Positions 1 to 10,749 of a stretch of DNA of 64,000 bases are shown here, piece by piece. The stretch comes from Fragilariopsis cylindrus CCMP1102 (taxonomy: Eukaryota; Bacillariophyta; Bacillariophyceae; Bacillariales; Bacillariaceae): positions 124,001-188,000 of the forward strand of contig FMBT01000350.1 of assembly GCA_900095095.1 (NCBI GenBank). Reading direction: 5' to 3'. Numbering within the stretch: position 1 is the stretch's first letter; each line of letters begins with the position of its first letter. The notes beneath the pieces are model-generated. The model searched no databases and was not told the DNA's origin. It saw nothing but the letters and a program-made list of their open reading frames with translations. The position numbers were made by a program, and so were the translations under genes.

Positions 1-59
1 TATTGCATTAACTATTAAGAAAAATTTAAAGAACGTAATAACTCACATCACCTTTGAAA

Positions 60-942
60 ATGGTTGTGGCCTTCGTAAAACATATTCAGGCTGCTCTCAA
101 ATATCGAGGAGGATGGAAAGGTCTCTTTGAGTTAGGGTACACGGTAAGTGCGGATTTTGTGATAATACGTTTTTCATATATTTATTCCTTTGTTCTTCTT
201 GCGGGTAACGAAGAGGAATGAATCTCACATAGTATCCAATGCTTTCTATTTCTAAAATCCAAAATAAATATCATAAAATACAACCGTAAAGAATGGTGAT
301 TTCCCTTTCAAAATGGGAACGTACAAGGGTTGTGATATCGCTGGAAATCGTTATTACGAAAATCTTTCAGATTATCCCGTCGGTCAACATCGATGGGTTG
401 AACCGGGTGACATTCATAACTTCGATTCATCTCAAGTCCAACCGGAATGGCAGGGTTGGTTAACGTCGATGCACGATGCAACACCGGAACAAGATGATGA
501 ATATATCAATGAAATGAAAAAGCGTATCCGTCCAAATGCACCATCAGATGCACCATACGATCACAATGTCGGGTATCAAAATCCGGTTTTTAACTTTAAT
601 CATATGCATGTCCAATCACAGATTCGTTCTCGTGGATACGGTATCGGTAATTCAATTGTTGGTTTGCCTGCACATGCACCGGATGCGTATTATACCCAAC
701 CTGGATCACCATACAATCCTGCCTTTATGAAAAAACTTGAATTTGAAGGTGATTTGGATGAAGCGACGGGTGGTGGTCGACCATACAAAAATGATAAGTG
801 GAAGGATCGTCTGATGACAGTAGCAGAAAAGAAGGCATTGGAACCAGTCAACGATGTTGAGTTCGTTGCCGCATCAGTAGCAAATCTCTCTCCGAGGGAA
901 GAGGCTATCCTTGCCCGTGGTGGTTCTCTTCCTGGAAAGTAA
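60..942 (+). CDS. NDUFA12: NADH:ubiquinone oxidoreductase accessory subunit NDUFA12 (B17.2)
   Basis: Accessory subunit of mitochondrial complex I, on the matrix side of the inner membrane. Two exons: 60-143 (28 codons starting MVVAFVKHIQAALKYRGG) and 292-942, separated by a GT-AG intron (gtaagt donor at 144, acceptor AG at 290-291). Both exons join in phase, giving about 244 residues. The family signature follows the join: GTYKGCDIAGNRYYEN, then HRWVE and PPEW-like QPEWQGWL. The ATG at 313 is internal (residue 36), because the first exon supplies the conserved N-terminal helix. The tail after about residue 110 is longer than in the roughly 145-residue animal protein and holds a diatom-type extension with no motif I recognise. 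The start at 60 is the only ATG in frame before the exon. Confidence 0.93.
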
Positions 943-1275
943 GAAAAAAGCAAATGTAATTTCTTTTTTGGGAAATATATCATCGCTTTGCTTTTATAAT
1001 CTGAATACCCATAAATGATGTATACACTTCGAAAATAATTGAACTATATACTTATACACACACTATTGAATACGACCTAGTTACTTTCTTGCTGTCGTAG
1101 TGCACTAATACTAAGTAGCTAGTATTATTCTACATCAAATTAATTCCCAGAATATTAAAGCTGTTCTATTAATTTGTTTTGTTTGTTTGACTATTTGAAT
1201 TCATAATATTTCTGGAAAAAGAGTAGCGCTTTTTACGTCTTACACATGTTTCTCTGTTCAGTTTCCGTCGTGGTT
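943..1275. other. Convergent intergenic spacer between NDUFA12 and AQR
   Basis: AT-rich sequence between two convergent genes. No ORF, RNA gene or clear repeat seen. It should hold both polyadenylation regions. Confidence 0.5.
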
Positions 1276-4200
1276 TTAGTTTCCTTGTACCATCAAATCC
1301 TCTTGCATGTTATGAACAAGCGTACCTAGTACAGAAACATCCTCAACTTTAAACACACTTTCTTTGTTCTCGATTTTGTTATTTGATTTTCGTTCAGATG
1401 GGTAAGTCTCACCTAAAATAAGATTCAATTTATTCGGTTTATTTTCAAATTGATGCATAGTATTTTTCAATTCGTGACATCGACCGAATACTTCTTGACG
1501 GCAAAAGACGTACAGGCCAAGTCTGCTCTTGAGACTGCAACTACAAGACGACGAACATCCCGCAAGTGTCCAACCGTTTTTGTCCTTACCAATGAAAGTA
1601 AAATGAAATCATTTTGTTGTCCTTGATATTGATCCACGGTTGAAATCGCCTTCGGTCTTACTCCTGCAAGAGGCGTACCCGGACCACATCGTTGCGAAAT
1701 GATATCTGTAATCAATCCACGTTGACCATTGTAGGTAGTAAGAATAGAGATCTTATCTGGTGGATATCCAATGAGTACCATAAATTGAAAGAGTGCGACA
1801 ACGTATTCTGCTTCTCCTAAATTCTGGTAATAGTATGGACTTGGCGTCGATTCTCCCTTCCCCTCAAAGTCAGGTACATTAATAATCTGAAAGTTATGTA
1901 AGAAGCCAGGATTGGCCCTTAGAAATTCTTTCGAATTCACTACATGACTTAGATTACCAAGATTTTTATATCGCCAGCTATTTATGAAGAAAACCAAACA
2001 AGAACAGAGGAAAAAAAAATAAGATTTTGAGTCAGTTTATCGAATTGAAAATCTGGTATATAATGCACTTTTACAAATGGTAACAAAGAAGAGTCTTTTG
2101 GAACGTACCCGTAGAGATCCTTAATTTCAGGTCGTGCTCTTCCTTGTTTATCAAGTTGAATATAAGGGACGCCCAGATGGATCAGGCGTGCGAACATACT
2201 CTGGTCCAGATTACTATATTTCGAAAAGGACGCGTTCTTAACCACTGGTGGCAGTTGGTTGTGATCTCCTAGCATGCACAATCTCTTTAGTCGGGACCGT
2301 CGAGAAACAGATTCGTCAGAACTTCCTTTTTGTAATAGCATAGGGACAAATGTTTCGATTTCTAGCATCTGTCCGGATTCTTCCATAACGATATTGTCGT
2401 ATTCAAAGCCTAATCTGATAAGGTTTGATCTGGCAATTGCGGCATGTGTACATGTCATGGCAACGACTCTTGCTTGCTTATTGATGAGGTAATCAGCTCG
2501 CTGGCGTTGGGAACGAAGTAGTTCGAATGGTCGATATTCGGCCAACTCAAAAAATATATTATCAATAGTATCAAAGTGCTCCCTTGCCTCCTTTAATGTC
2601 ACATGATCAATTTTAAAGTATTTCAAAAAAGGAAATGATTCAGAAACTACATCATCATCAAGTGATAAATCAGCCATTTTTGTCTCTGATTCAAATTTCG
2701 ACTTATTTCTTTCGATGTACAGTTTTCTAAAATAATCGGCCGTTTCGCACGAATAAGAAGATGAGCCATCAGCCCCACGTTGAGTCTTCCCACTGATCCC
2801 CAATGACTCCGACAGGCATTGTACCTGCTCCAAAAGGTCCCCACGTCGCTGAATGGAATAAGCTACACGCCCAATTTTCGTAAAGTCGTGAGTAGAGTCG
2901 GTTTCCAGGTCGCGCTCCCCTGCACCAAGTCGAACCAAGTAACGCTCGTCGATGTCTCCGCGTGCCATGACTTTGGTGAAAATATCGTTCAAGGCAGCAT
3001 TCGAATGCGTGATGATTACAGTTCTTTGCGTTGGATAAGAATGATATAGAGATGCAATAATTTGAACAGCTACATCTGTTTTACCTGTTCCGGGTGGCCC
3101 AACGACGAGCGTTAATCCCGGCGATAGACCAGATTTCACAGCTTCGACTTGCGATGGTGTAAAGCGGATCGGATTTCCCGCTACACCTTTTGGGAATGGT
3201 AATGATACAGCTTCAACCACATGCTTCTCAGAATCATTGCCGGAACCCTGTGAAAAACGAATCTTCAAGTTTGATCGTGTCTTCTTCTCCTTTGAAGTAC
3301 TATCCCCTGTCAACTTATTGCCGTCCAATATAACATCATTTCCATCAAATGAGTTGCGAAGATGAGTCTCGTCTAAGAATGTGTCCCCGAAATCTAAGTA
3401 ATCCGTTGGCTTGTTAACGCCAACTGTATGCAGTGCATAAGTTTTCATAGTATCAGACTCGTACGAGGCAGACTTTGGGTCAGCTGTTCCAAGTAACACC
3501 GATTGAAGCCATTTAGGGAGAACACGTTCAATGGATCCAGCACCTTCTGTCAGTCCACGAATGGTTTCAAGAATAGACTTAAAATTATTCTCCCTACCTT
3601 GTCGCCTAATAACGAGATTAAAACGTTTGTATAGCTCGCTAGCTCCTCCAAGTTTACTATCCGATGAATATTGAGCCGTATCCATAGCAACTCTAAATAT
3701 CTTCTTTGTCGACCCTTTTTGTCTGTCTGGAATCGGCAGTCCCGGCTCGCTCAGTATAGTTCCATGTTCATTTCTAACTTGCATTACCATGCAACCCCGA
3801 ACGACCATCACGCCAAATCTTTGAGGGAATGTACCGTCCTCTTCGTCGGGAACACGTCTTTCTTTGTTGTCCGTATCCCACATTTTATGAGCTCCGTGTT
3901 TTAAGTGATAGTCCTTCAACAAAGGTGCAGGAGCTCCACTCATCTGTGAGGCGTCCAGGGAAACCAGAAAAAGATTATCGAATTCTCCCACCTCTTCCCA
4001 CTCCTTTCGAATACCCGCACCGCATTTCTCCAGGTCCACCGTGAATTCTGCAGTCACTTGTGCACTAGTTGTTTCGCCTAACTTGGGTGGTCTCACTTCA
4101 ATAATTCGTAACGGCTCGGCCAATTCCATTGCCATTCGACTCCAGCCATTGAATTCTGTCTTCAGAGTAATAGTTTCGTCGTCCTCCAAACTAGATTGAC

Positions 4201-5773
4201 GCAAGACTGGACGCACGCGTTTAATCGCATCGACCAAATCTGATCGGATATCATATGCACTTTCAAGTCGGACAAGTTCAAAGTTACGGAGGAGGTAGTC
4301 CTGAAAAGATAAGTACTGTGCACTTAATTTCGGTAATGCTAAGACTTGGGTTGGACGCAATTGACTGTTCGAGGATGGAATAACACTGAGATCCCAAAGC
4401 ACTTCTTCCGTTGGGTACAACGGATAGAGCTTCAGTTGATCGGTAGGATAGGGTGTTATCGCAAGATAGTAGGACAAAACTTGAATCATGTACTTTCTAC
4501 TATGAGTCTCGTCCGTATCTGGAATCAATCTCATCCGGTAAAGTAGGTGTGTTAAGTTTGTATCTGAAAATCCAACAAATGAACGTTCCAAATACGGAAT
4601 ATTGGTCGAACTTTGACCACACAGTAGGCCAACCCCAGCATATATAACTTGTTGTAGGTCTTCAGGATAGTGCCGGTATGCCATCTTTTGTAGGGTAGTA
4701 GCTCGGGAATGATGCATTGATAACATATCGATCTTAGAAAGACTCTTATGGTTTGCATCCTGGATTGGAAATACTAAGAGGCTGTTGATTTTTGTAAGTA
4801 AAAATTGAACCAGACGCAAATTATCCGGAATCGCATATTCATTTCCAACAGCCAAACGACAACGAACACTGAAGCCGATAGAATCGAGATAAATGACAAG
4901 GAAGAATCTGGTGGATGCCAGCGATAAAAGGTCTATCATAAGTTCTAATGAACGATGGAGGAAAAGCCAAACTTCCGCGGGTACACTATCAGATTTTGGT
5001 GCCTCCATAGTTTCATCGGCTTTGAATTTAACGAGAGCACCAAATTCTGTATTCCCTTCTAATAGATCTAACATCATTTTTACATTGGTTACGATCCACA
5101 TCTTGTCCCTGGTCGAGCTAGCGAATTTTCGTCTAAGTCCTGCACTTTTTTTCAGTTCCAACTCCCGTAGACGATCTGGCATCCAATGCCATAAATTAAT
5201 TCCAGAAACGTGTGAAAGTATACCTTTCAGCAAAGGGTCTTCTCGATTTCCACTACGACACAATGCGACGTCCAAAAAATGCACAATACGTGTTTGTAAG
5301 TCAAAATCTGTTTGCTCCGTCTTATACAATAGAGTAGTTAGTATCTTGTTAATTGCAGCGACGTTGTCGTCCTCGTTCATATTTATATGGGTACCATCAA
5401 AGAAAGACGATCCTTCAGCAAATGCACCCTCTACGAAATGATGAGAAACAAATAGTACCATCAAATAACAGGCATGAAAGTACTCCTTCGAATCTAAATT
5501 ATGCTTTAAAAATGGCCAAACAATTTCTTCAATTGCCCCTTGCTCTTCCCATTTTTGAATATTCCATAGTCGTCGACTTTTATCATCGTCTAGGACACAA
5601 ATTTTGTACAGCTCGTGAATATCAATATTGTGTTTCTTATTTCTCGTCGTACTAGTAGTATTCTGAACGGCGTCGCTGTTACCATCATTCTTCTCGGGGA
5701 CAGCGAGTGCTGCTTTTTTCGACGCCCTTTCGTCTTTAGGATCTAGAGTCGATCTGCGCCTTTGTGCAGGCAT
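1276..5773 (-). CDS. AQR: Intron-binding protein Aquarius (spliceosomal RNA helicase), one apparent frameshift
   Basis: Aquarius is an SF1 Upf1-like helicase of the intron-binding complex of the spliceosome. Exon 1 is 5773-2109 (starts [15 protein letters not shown]). A 131-nt intron (donor GTACGT, acceptor TAG) spans 2108-1978. Exon 2 is 1977-1276. The splice rebuilds [12 protein letters not shown], which matches the family. Walker A GPPGTGKT is encoded at 3077-3100 (residue about 890) and the helicase II motif EESGQM near 2367-2384. The N-terminal ARM-like half precedes them. Exon 2 holds [11 protein letters not shown]-type and [10 protein letters not shown] helicase motifs. At about 1521-1526 the frame breaks directly after SRA: one added base would restore RLGLYVFC and join the frame ending at 1276 ([13 protein letters not shown]), which also matches the Aquarius C-terminus. 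Length about 1455 residues, normal for the family. The essential role argues for a sequence error rather than a pseudogene. Confidence 0.93.
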
Positions 5774-6462
5774 GTTGTTACAAGTATCAATGAAATATCA
5801 AATATTCAAGTTGAATGAATCAATCGATTGTTTCGGTAAGACAAAGCCAGTACGATTTCTACTCTGTAGATTGGTAGATGTGGAAGATTGATTGCCTACA
5901 GATAAAATAGAAAAGGTATGATGTATTTATTTTGATTTATGTGTTGTTACAGCATGCTACGGTATCGCTGGGAGCAGCGCCGCACCAAGAAAAAAATTGA
6001 TCGTAAGTCTGGCCGTCAACCTGAAACCAAACAAAAACAGTATTCAGGTTTTAGTATGTGATTATGTGTTTAGTTGCGCGAACAAGTATTTAACAGAAAA
6101 CGTTAAAAGAAATAAAAACGGTCAGGCCTAATCTATCTGTAGCACATTGTACTTTCGATTTTGAGAATTTGTTTCGCTCACAAATAATTTAAAAAAACAG
6201 ACAAAGCACTATTAATTTTTGAACTTTATTAAGTCACATATTATCTCGCATATCACATATCACATACAGTACACGTAATATTGGAACAAGTAACGTTACT
6301 TTTGACCTGTACTCGTATATTTTAACAACTGACTAATCATCAGGACGACAATACAAGTGTTTCGTTTCGTCCGAGGATAAAACAGATTTCCGTTCATTAC
6401 CTAAAACGCATTGTAATATCGTTGAATTCTTTCATTTCAGAAGCAAAAAGTAAACCAAAAAT
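5774..6462. other. Divergent promoter region between AQR and the MFS gene
   Basis: About 690 bp between divergently transcribed genes. No supported ORF. A short GC-rich patch at about 5952-5990 stands out from the AT-rich background but matches no RNA gene that I can recognise. Confidence 0.45.
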
Positions 6463-8472
6463 ATGACGTCGTCCACATTATCCAAACCAACAGAGTCAAT
6501 ACGAATGCTTTCACCGGCTATTGCATTCTTGATAGTGAGTTTCTCACTAGGTCAGCTAGGTGATGGACTGTAAGTACGTACCTGTTTATCCACTTTTGAT
6601 AATTCGATTCGATTCGATTCGATTCGATTCGCCGACTACCAACATGAAACAACATCATCTCTAATACTTTTCTTTTCTAATTTATTGTTTCCCGTACGAT
6701 ACGTTACTGCATCGATGCAGAAATATATTCCAGGGGATTTATTTAGTGACGATTGGTTGGAATGAGGGAGCTGTTGGGATAGCCCTATCTATGATGGGTT
6801 TTACCGCCTTGATAGTACAAACGTTTGCTGGTGATTGGGTACGTACACAATACATCATCCATTTTTTTTTTGATATAAGAAAGTAGTTGGGTTTTCGTAG
6901 CGAAAACTTAAGGCAATAGAATGCTTGTATCTATTATTCGCGAACGATCGAATTAAGTGTTGCCTAATCAATCCTCTCACCGTTTGCCCTATTATCCTCA
7001 TACTATTATTGATTATTATTATGTAGGTTGACAAGACGAATGTTGATAGACGAAAATTTTTATCGGCTGCAAGTATTATCACAGCACTTTCAGCAAGCAT
7101 GATTTTCTTTGTCCAAGGCAATTCTCAACATTACTTGATTTATACAAGCAAAGTTATTGAGGGGATTTCTTCTTCATTCATCATTCCGTGTTTATCAGCA
7201 TTGGTTTTAGCAACGTTCGGTCCAAATCATTTTGATGTTATAATGGCGAGCAATGCGTTTTGGGGACATATCGGTAGCGTCGTTGCAGCATTCCTAGCCG
7301 GATTAGTTGCCTTTGCCATGTACCCAAATATTAAATTGTGCTTTTTGGTCATTGCAGCTAGTGCTCTTTTGGCGGTTTTCTTTATTGGATTCTTACCGGA
7401 AGGTGATAAGTTAATGGGACGGGGCTTCATGGGGAAACAGGCATTGGACCAATACGGTCACGTTGAACGGCTATCGCCAGAGGAAACTGAAAATGGAAAC
7501 GAACAGGAACGTTTGGAAGACCTATCATGTAGTAAAATAAACGACAACGTACCACCGAAGGCCAGTAGCTACTGGGATGTAATATCTGACAGGCGATGTT
7601 TTGTTTTATGCTTGACCGGTTTCTTTTTCCAGTAAGTTATAAATATCCAAAATACTGATGAAGAACATTCATTGCATATTTAGGTGTCCAATGACTCATA
7701 CCTATTTTCTTTTTCCTTTCTCGAATTTCTATTCGTTCCAATCAATGTATGAGTAGCTTTGCGAATGCTAATGTACTGCTTGTACTGGGGGAGCTAATGG
7801 GTGGAGGTAACGGTGAAGATGGAGCACCAAGTAGGTCTGCAATTCCACTCATTGCCGGTGCAATTGTATTAGCCCAGGCGACAATGGTAAGATTTGGTCT
7901 ACATGTGTATCTCCGTTTTATCTTAGATCTTTGATTTGTGTATATCCTCATTTATCATGATACTTATGTCGATTTTCACAATATAGGCTGGTGCAACATG
8001 GGTTGGTGATCGACTCACGCAAATTGGCACTGGACGGAAACCAATATTTATGGCTGGTATAATAACATTGCCAATTCGATGCGCTCTGATAATTTACTGG
8101 AAAGATTCTGGTGATATATATTTATTATCAACACAGATCCTTGATGGGATAGGTGGTGGCTTTTTTTGTTTACTACATCCGTATTTGGTAGCAGATATGA
8201 CATTTGGAACAGGTCGATTCAATGTTGTGATGGGACTGACAGCATCATGTTTTGGGCTTGGAGCAACTCTTTCGAATCTGATTGGTCAACATATTGTCGA
8301 AATGTTTGGTCATGTGACCAGCTTAACAGGTTCACTAATTCTTTCAGTTGTTCCGATATTAATATTTGGCTTCTTCATGCCAGAGACTCTCGGCAATAGA
8401 GGTGGAACGAATTTATCAGAAAAGAAAGATAACACTTTGCAGGAAGTATCTTATGTTGAAATGACGAATTGA
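6463..8472 (+). CDS. Major facilitator superfamily transporter, 12 TM
   Basis: Five exons read from GT-AG sites: 6463-6569, 6721-6838, 7027-7631, 7754-7886, 7987-8472, all joining in phase to about 482 residues. The product is rich in membrane segments: helices near GIYLVTIGWNEGAVGIAL, LSASMIFFV, AGDWV followed by DKTNVDRRKFL (the MFS loop 2-3 type D-x-x-D-R-R motif), and a second half with AGTWVGDRLTQIGTGRKP, the repeat of the same loop. The cytosolic loop between halves (about residues 220-275) is acidic and polar. Substrate cannot be told from sequence. Intron 1 carries a GATTC pentamer repeat. No frame breaks, in contrast to several neighbours. Confidence 0.85.
6604..6632 (+). repeat. GATTC pentanucleotide microsatellite in MFS intron 1
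   Basis: About five to six consecutive copies of the five-base unit attcg, wholly intronic. Confidence 0.85.
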
Positions 8473-8604
8473 TTTCTCACGTTTCTAATATACTAATATT
8501 AGAATTTATTGCAAAATTATAATAAATTGAAAATTCTTTGTACTGTCATAGTGTGTAGTAGCAGTAAATTTCACAACTACTTATTTGTGCTGACAATGGT
8601 CGTA

Positions 8605-8646
8605 CATTGTTTGTGAAACGTATCATGGTACGTTTCACAAACAATG
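8605..8646. repeat. Perfect 18-bp inverted repeat with 6-nt loop
   Basis: Left arm 8605-8622 and right arm 8629-8646 are exact reverse complements (arm starts CATTGTTTGTGAAACG), with loop TCATGG. It lies 130 bp past the MFS stop, in a spacer that then runs into transposon debris. It could form a cruciform or an RNA hairpin. It may be the tip of a foldback element or part of 3' processing of the MFS transcript. Confidence 0.9.
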
Positions 8647-8930
8647 GGTGGAATAGATGCTATTAATCTTGTTATTAATATAGTAAGGATTGCTACTCAC
8701 TTCCCTAGATAGACTGCTGCGGTTGTTCTACCAGCCTACTCCTCCTTTTGAATATAGACCTAATCTTCCGATCGGTGCTATTTGTATGTAGACATATCTA
8801 TTGATACTGCTAATGCAATATCTCAATCAGTATAAACGCAAAAGGTTGTCACTAAAATATAATCGTTACTAGTGACTACAAGAATCAATTGATAAGAGCC
8901 TACACAGAACCGAGGTATATATAACAGTTA

Positions 8931-9265
8931 CAAAACAAGTTCAGTTGGTCTGATACTATTATTGGGACCATAGCATGGAAATGCTTGTCGTTGGCAGCAA
9001 GAAGGCTAAACAGTAGTGTATTACTGACAAAAGTGTGCAATGACTTACTACCTACTGCAGAAACATTGAAGAAATACAGTTACCAAGATAGTGATAAATG
9101 TGTCTTATGTGACAGCACTGAGACAAGAGATCACATGATTCAATGCAAGGCAGAGAGTCAATGCAAATGGAGAGTGTCTTTATCAACAGCACTAAGAAAG
9201 AAGATGAAAACTCTCACAGCAAAATTCGATGTTGTCAACATAATGACTTGGATTCATACATAGTA
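8931..9265 (+). mobile_element. Reverse-transcriptase C-terminal (zf-RVT-like) fragment
   Basis: An open frame without a natural ATG (reads KFSWSDTIIGTIAWKC then CLSLAARRLNSS) carries LLPTAETLKKY followed by a CCHC cluster, CVLCDSTETRDHMIQC (C-x2-C-x7-H-x3-C). I recognise this as the tail found after reverse transcriptases and in orphan retroelement ORFs of algae. No RT core is present upstream, so it is a fragment. Its 3' end runs into the opposite-strand copia relic at about 9200, suggesting nested or abutting insertions. Confidence 0.6.
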
Positions 9266-10101
9266 CGCCGTCAGAATCTCTTTGAAATTCACAACCAAGA
9301 TGGAAGTTTACTTCTCCTGAACCTTTCAGTTTGAAGTTGTACAATGCTGACAACAGCTGCTCTAGGTACTTTTCTGAGTCTTCCATGATAATGCATAGGT
9401 CATCGACGTATGTAGCAACATATTCATATACATCTCTTGTAGGACATTTTCTCATGAAAATACTTGACACTCAGCCTTCGATGGACAAAATTCCAAATCA
9501 CGTAGACTATCAGATAACAACTGGTTGAATGCTTTTCCACTAAGTCTTGGTCTGTAAAGAGCCTTATTAATGATAGGAAGGTTTCCTTGTAGCTCCCCAA
9601 ATTCTGGCCCTGCTTTGATACACACTTTTTCCGTGGTCTTTGCTTCAAGATAAGCATTTCCAATGTCAGTAGCCCATGGGGTCATATTGTTTAGTTCTCC
9701 TAAGAATATGCATCTACGTAGTCCTCGGAATGAAACAACACCTGAGTAAACAGATTCAAGAGGCGTATCCATTAGGTTACCGTTAGCTACAACTTGAGCT
9801 TTGTGCCTGCCATCGTGTTTCACATCAAAGATAGTATGTACTTTGATCTTGCGGTACCCTTCTGGTATCTTTCCTTCATGAAATTCTCCTCTATTCTTGA
9901 ATACTTTGTAGCCGGATAGCTGTCCATGTTCCAGTACATTTGCATCTTGCCATTTGGTGTTTCCATTCCTTTTGTCAAATTCAAGAGCTTCCTTATAGTT
10001 GCATGGTATAGAGTATCCATACTTGTACTTTGGTAAAACACGGAAGGATTGTAGCTTGGCTTGTTGAACAAGTTGTTGAAGATGCAGATCTCAGTGAGCA
10101 A
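9192..10101 (-). mobile_element. Decayed Ty1/copia (CoDi-type) retrotransposon, RT region
   Basis: Three antisense frames together give a copia reverse transcriptase. 10101-9820 holds GYRKIKVHT-type sequence in shifted frames. 9823-9452 holds KHDGRHKAQVVANG, TPLESVYSGVVS and WATDIGNAYLEA. 9470-9192 holds YVDDL (catalytic YVDD) and LKGSGEVNFHLGC. Frame breaks and the absence of gag, protease, integrase and RNase H show a dead fragment. LTRs were not found on either side. The direct repeat at 10173-10321 is a possible LTR remnant but is not proven. Confidence 0.88.
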
Positions 10102-10172
10102 GGGCCGCTCTACGGCCCCTAGTTAATTAAGGGATAGGTAGATGAGGCTGGTAGTGCTTCAACAATGCATCT

Positions 10173-10321
10173 CCATGGTCACTTTTTCCTTGATCGGAGG
10201 CAAGAATGAAAATACTTTACCTGGTACAACTAACATGTATAGTGTTTATTTGCTGATCCCCATGGTCACTTTTTCCTTGATCGGAGGCAAGAATGAAAAT
10301 ACTATACCTGGTACAACTAAC
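10173..10321 (+). repeat. 62-bp direct repeat, period 87
   Basis: Copies at 10173-10234 and 10260-10321 differ at one base (cttta versus ctata). Each starts CCATGGTCACTTTTTCC and ends GGTACAACTAAC. A 25-bp spacer separates them. Near-identity points to a recent duplication, right beside the copia fragment. Confidence 0.9.
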
Positions 10322-10749
10322 AACACATAGTATGACACGAGTTTTCCCCCTGGCTCATTTCATTATAAATCGTGACTGAGTTTTCTTTTACGTATTGTAT
10401 GTACTGTGTATGTGTATCGTTTATAAACAATTATGGTTTGGCTTTAATCTAACGAAATTAACATGTGTATCGATCGTTTTGTTTAATAACGAAAGGTAAA
10501 TGAAGTGTTCTTCGTGTTGGATTTTTTGAAAAATTCATAGGTAGTATTTCAATCACATTTCAACAAAGCATGTCATTTTTGATCTTACCGAAGATACACA
10601 TAATTGAAAATGGTATGGGAGAGAAAAAATAGAAAAAATGTTATCTTCATTTTGTACCGCTTAAGTTAAAAATGGTTCAAGAAAGCTATTTGCTCTCCAC
10701 AAAATTAGAAAATTCTACTTCTCGAAAAGCTACAGTAGAAAGATAAATA
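10322..10749. other. Upstream region of the CBM/fasciclin gene
   Basis: AT-rich spacer with no ORF. Presumed promoter and 5' UTR of the gene starting at 10750. No recognised regulatory motif. Confidence 0.4.

Noticed and set aside
5940-6000. Possible small structured RNA in a GC-rich patch
   Set aside because: No convincing stem pattern or known snRNA motif could be read.
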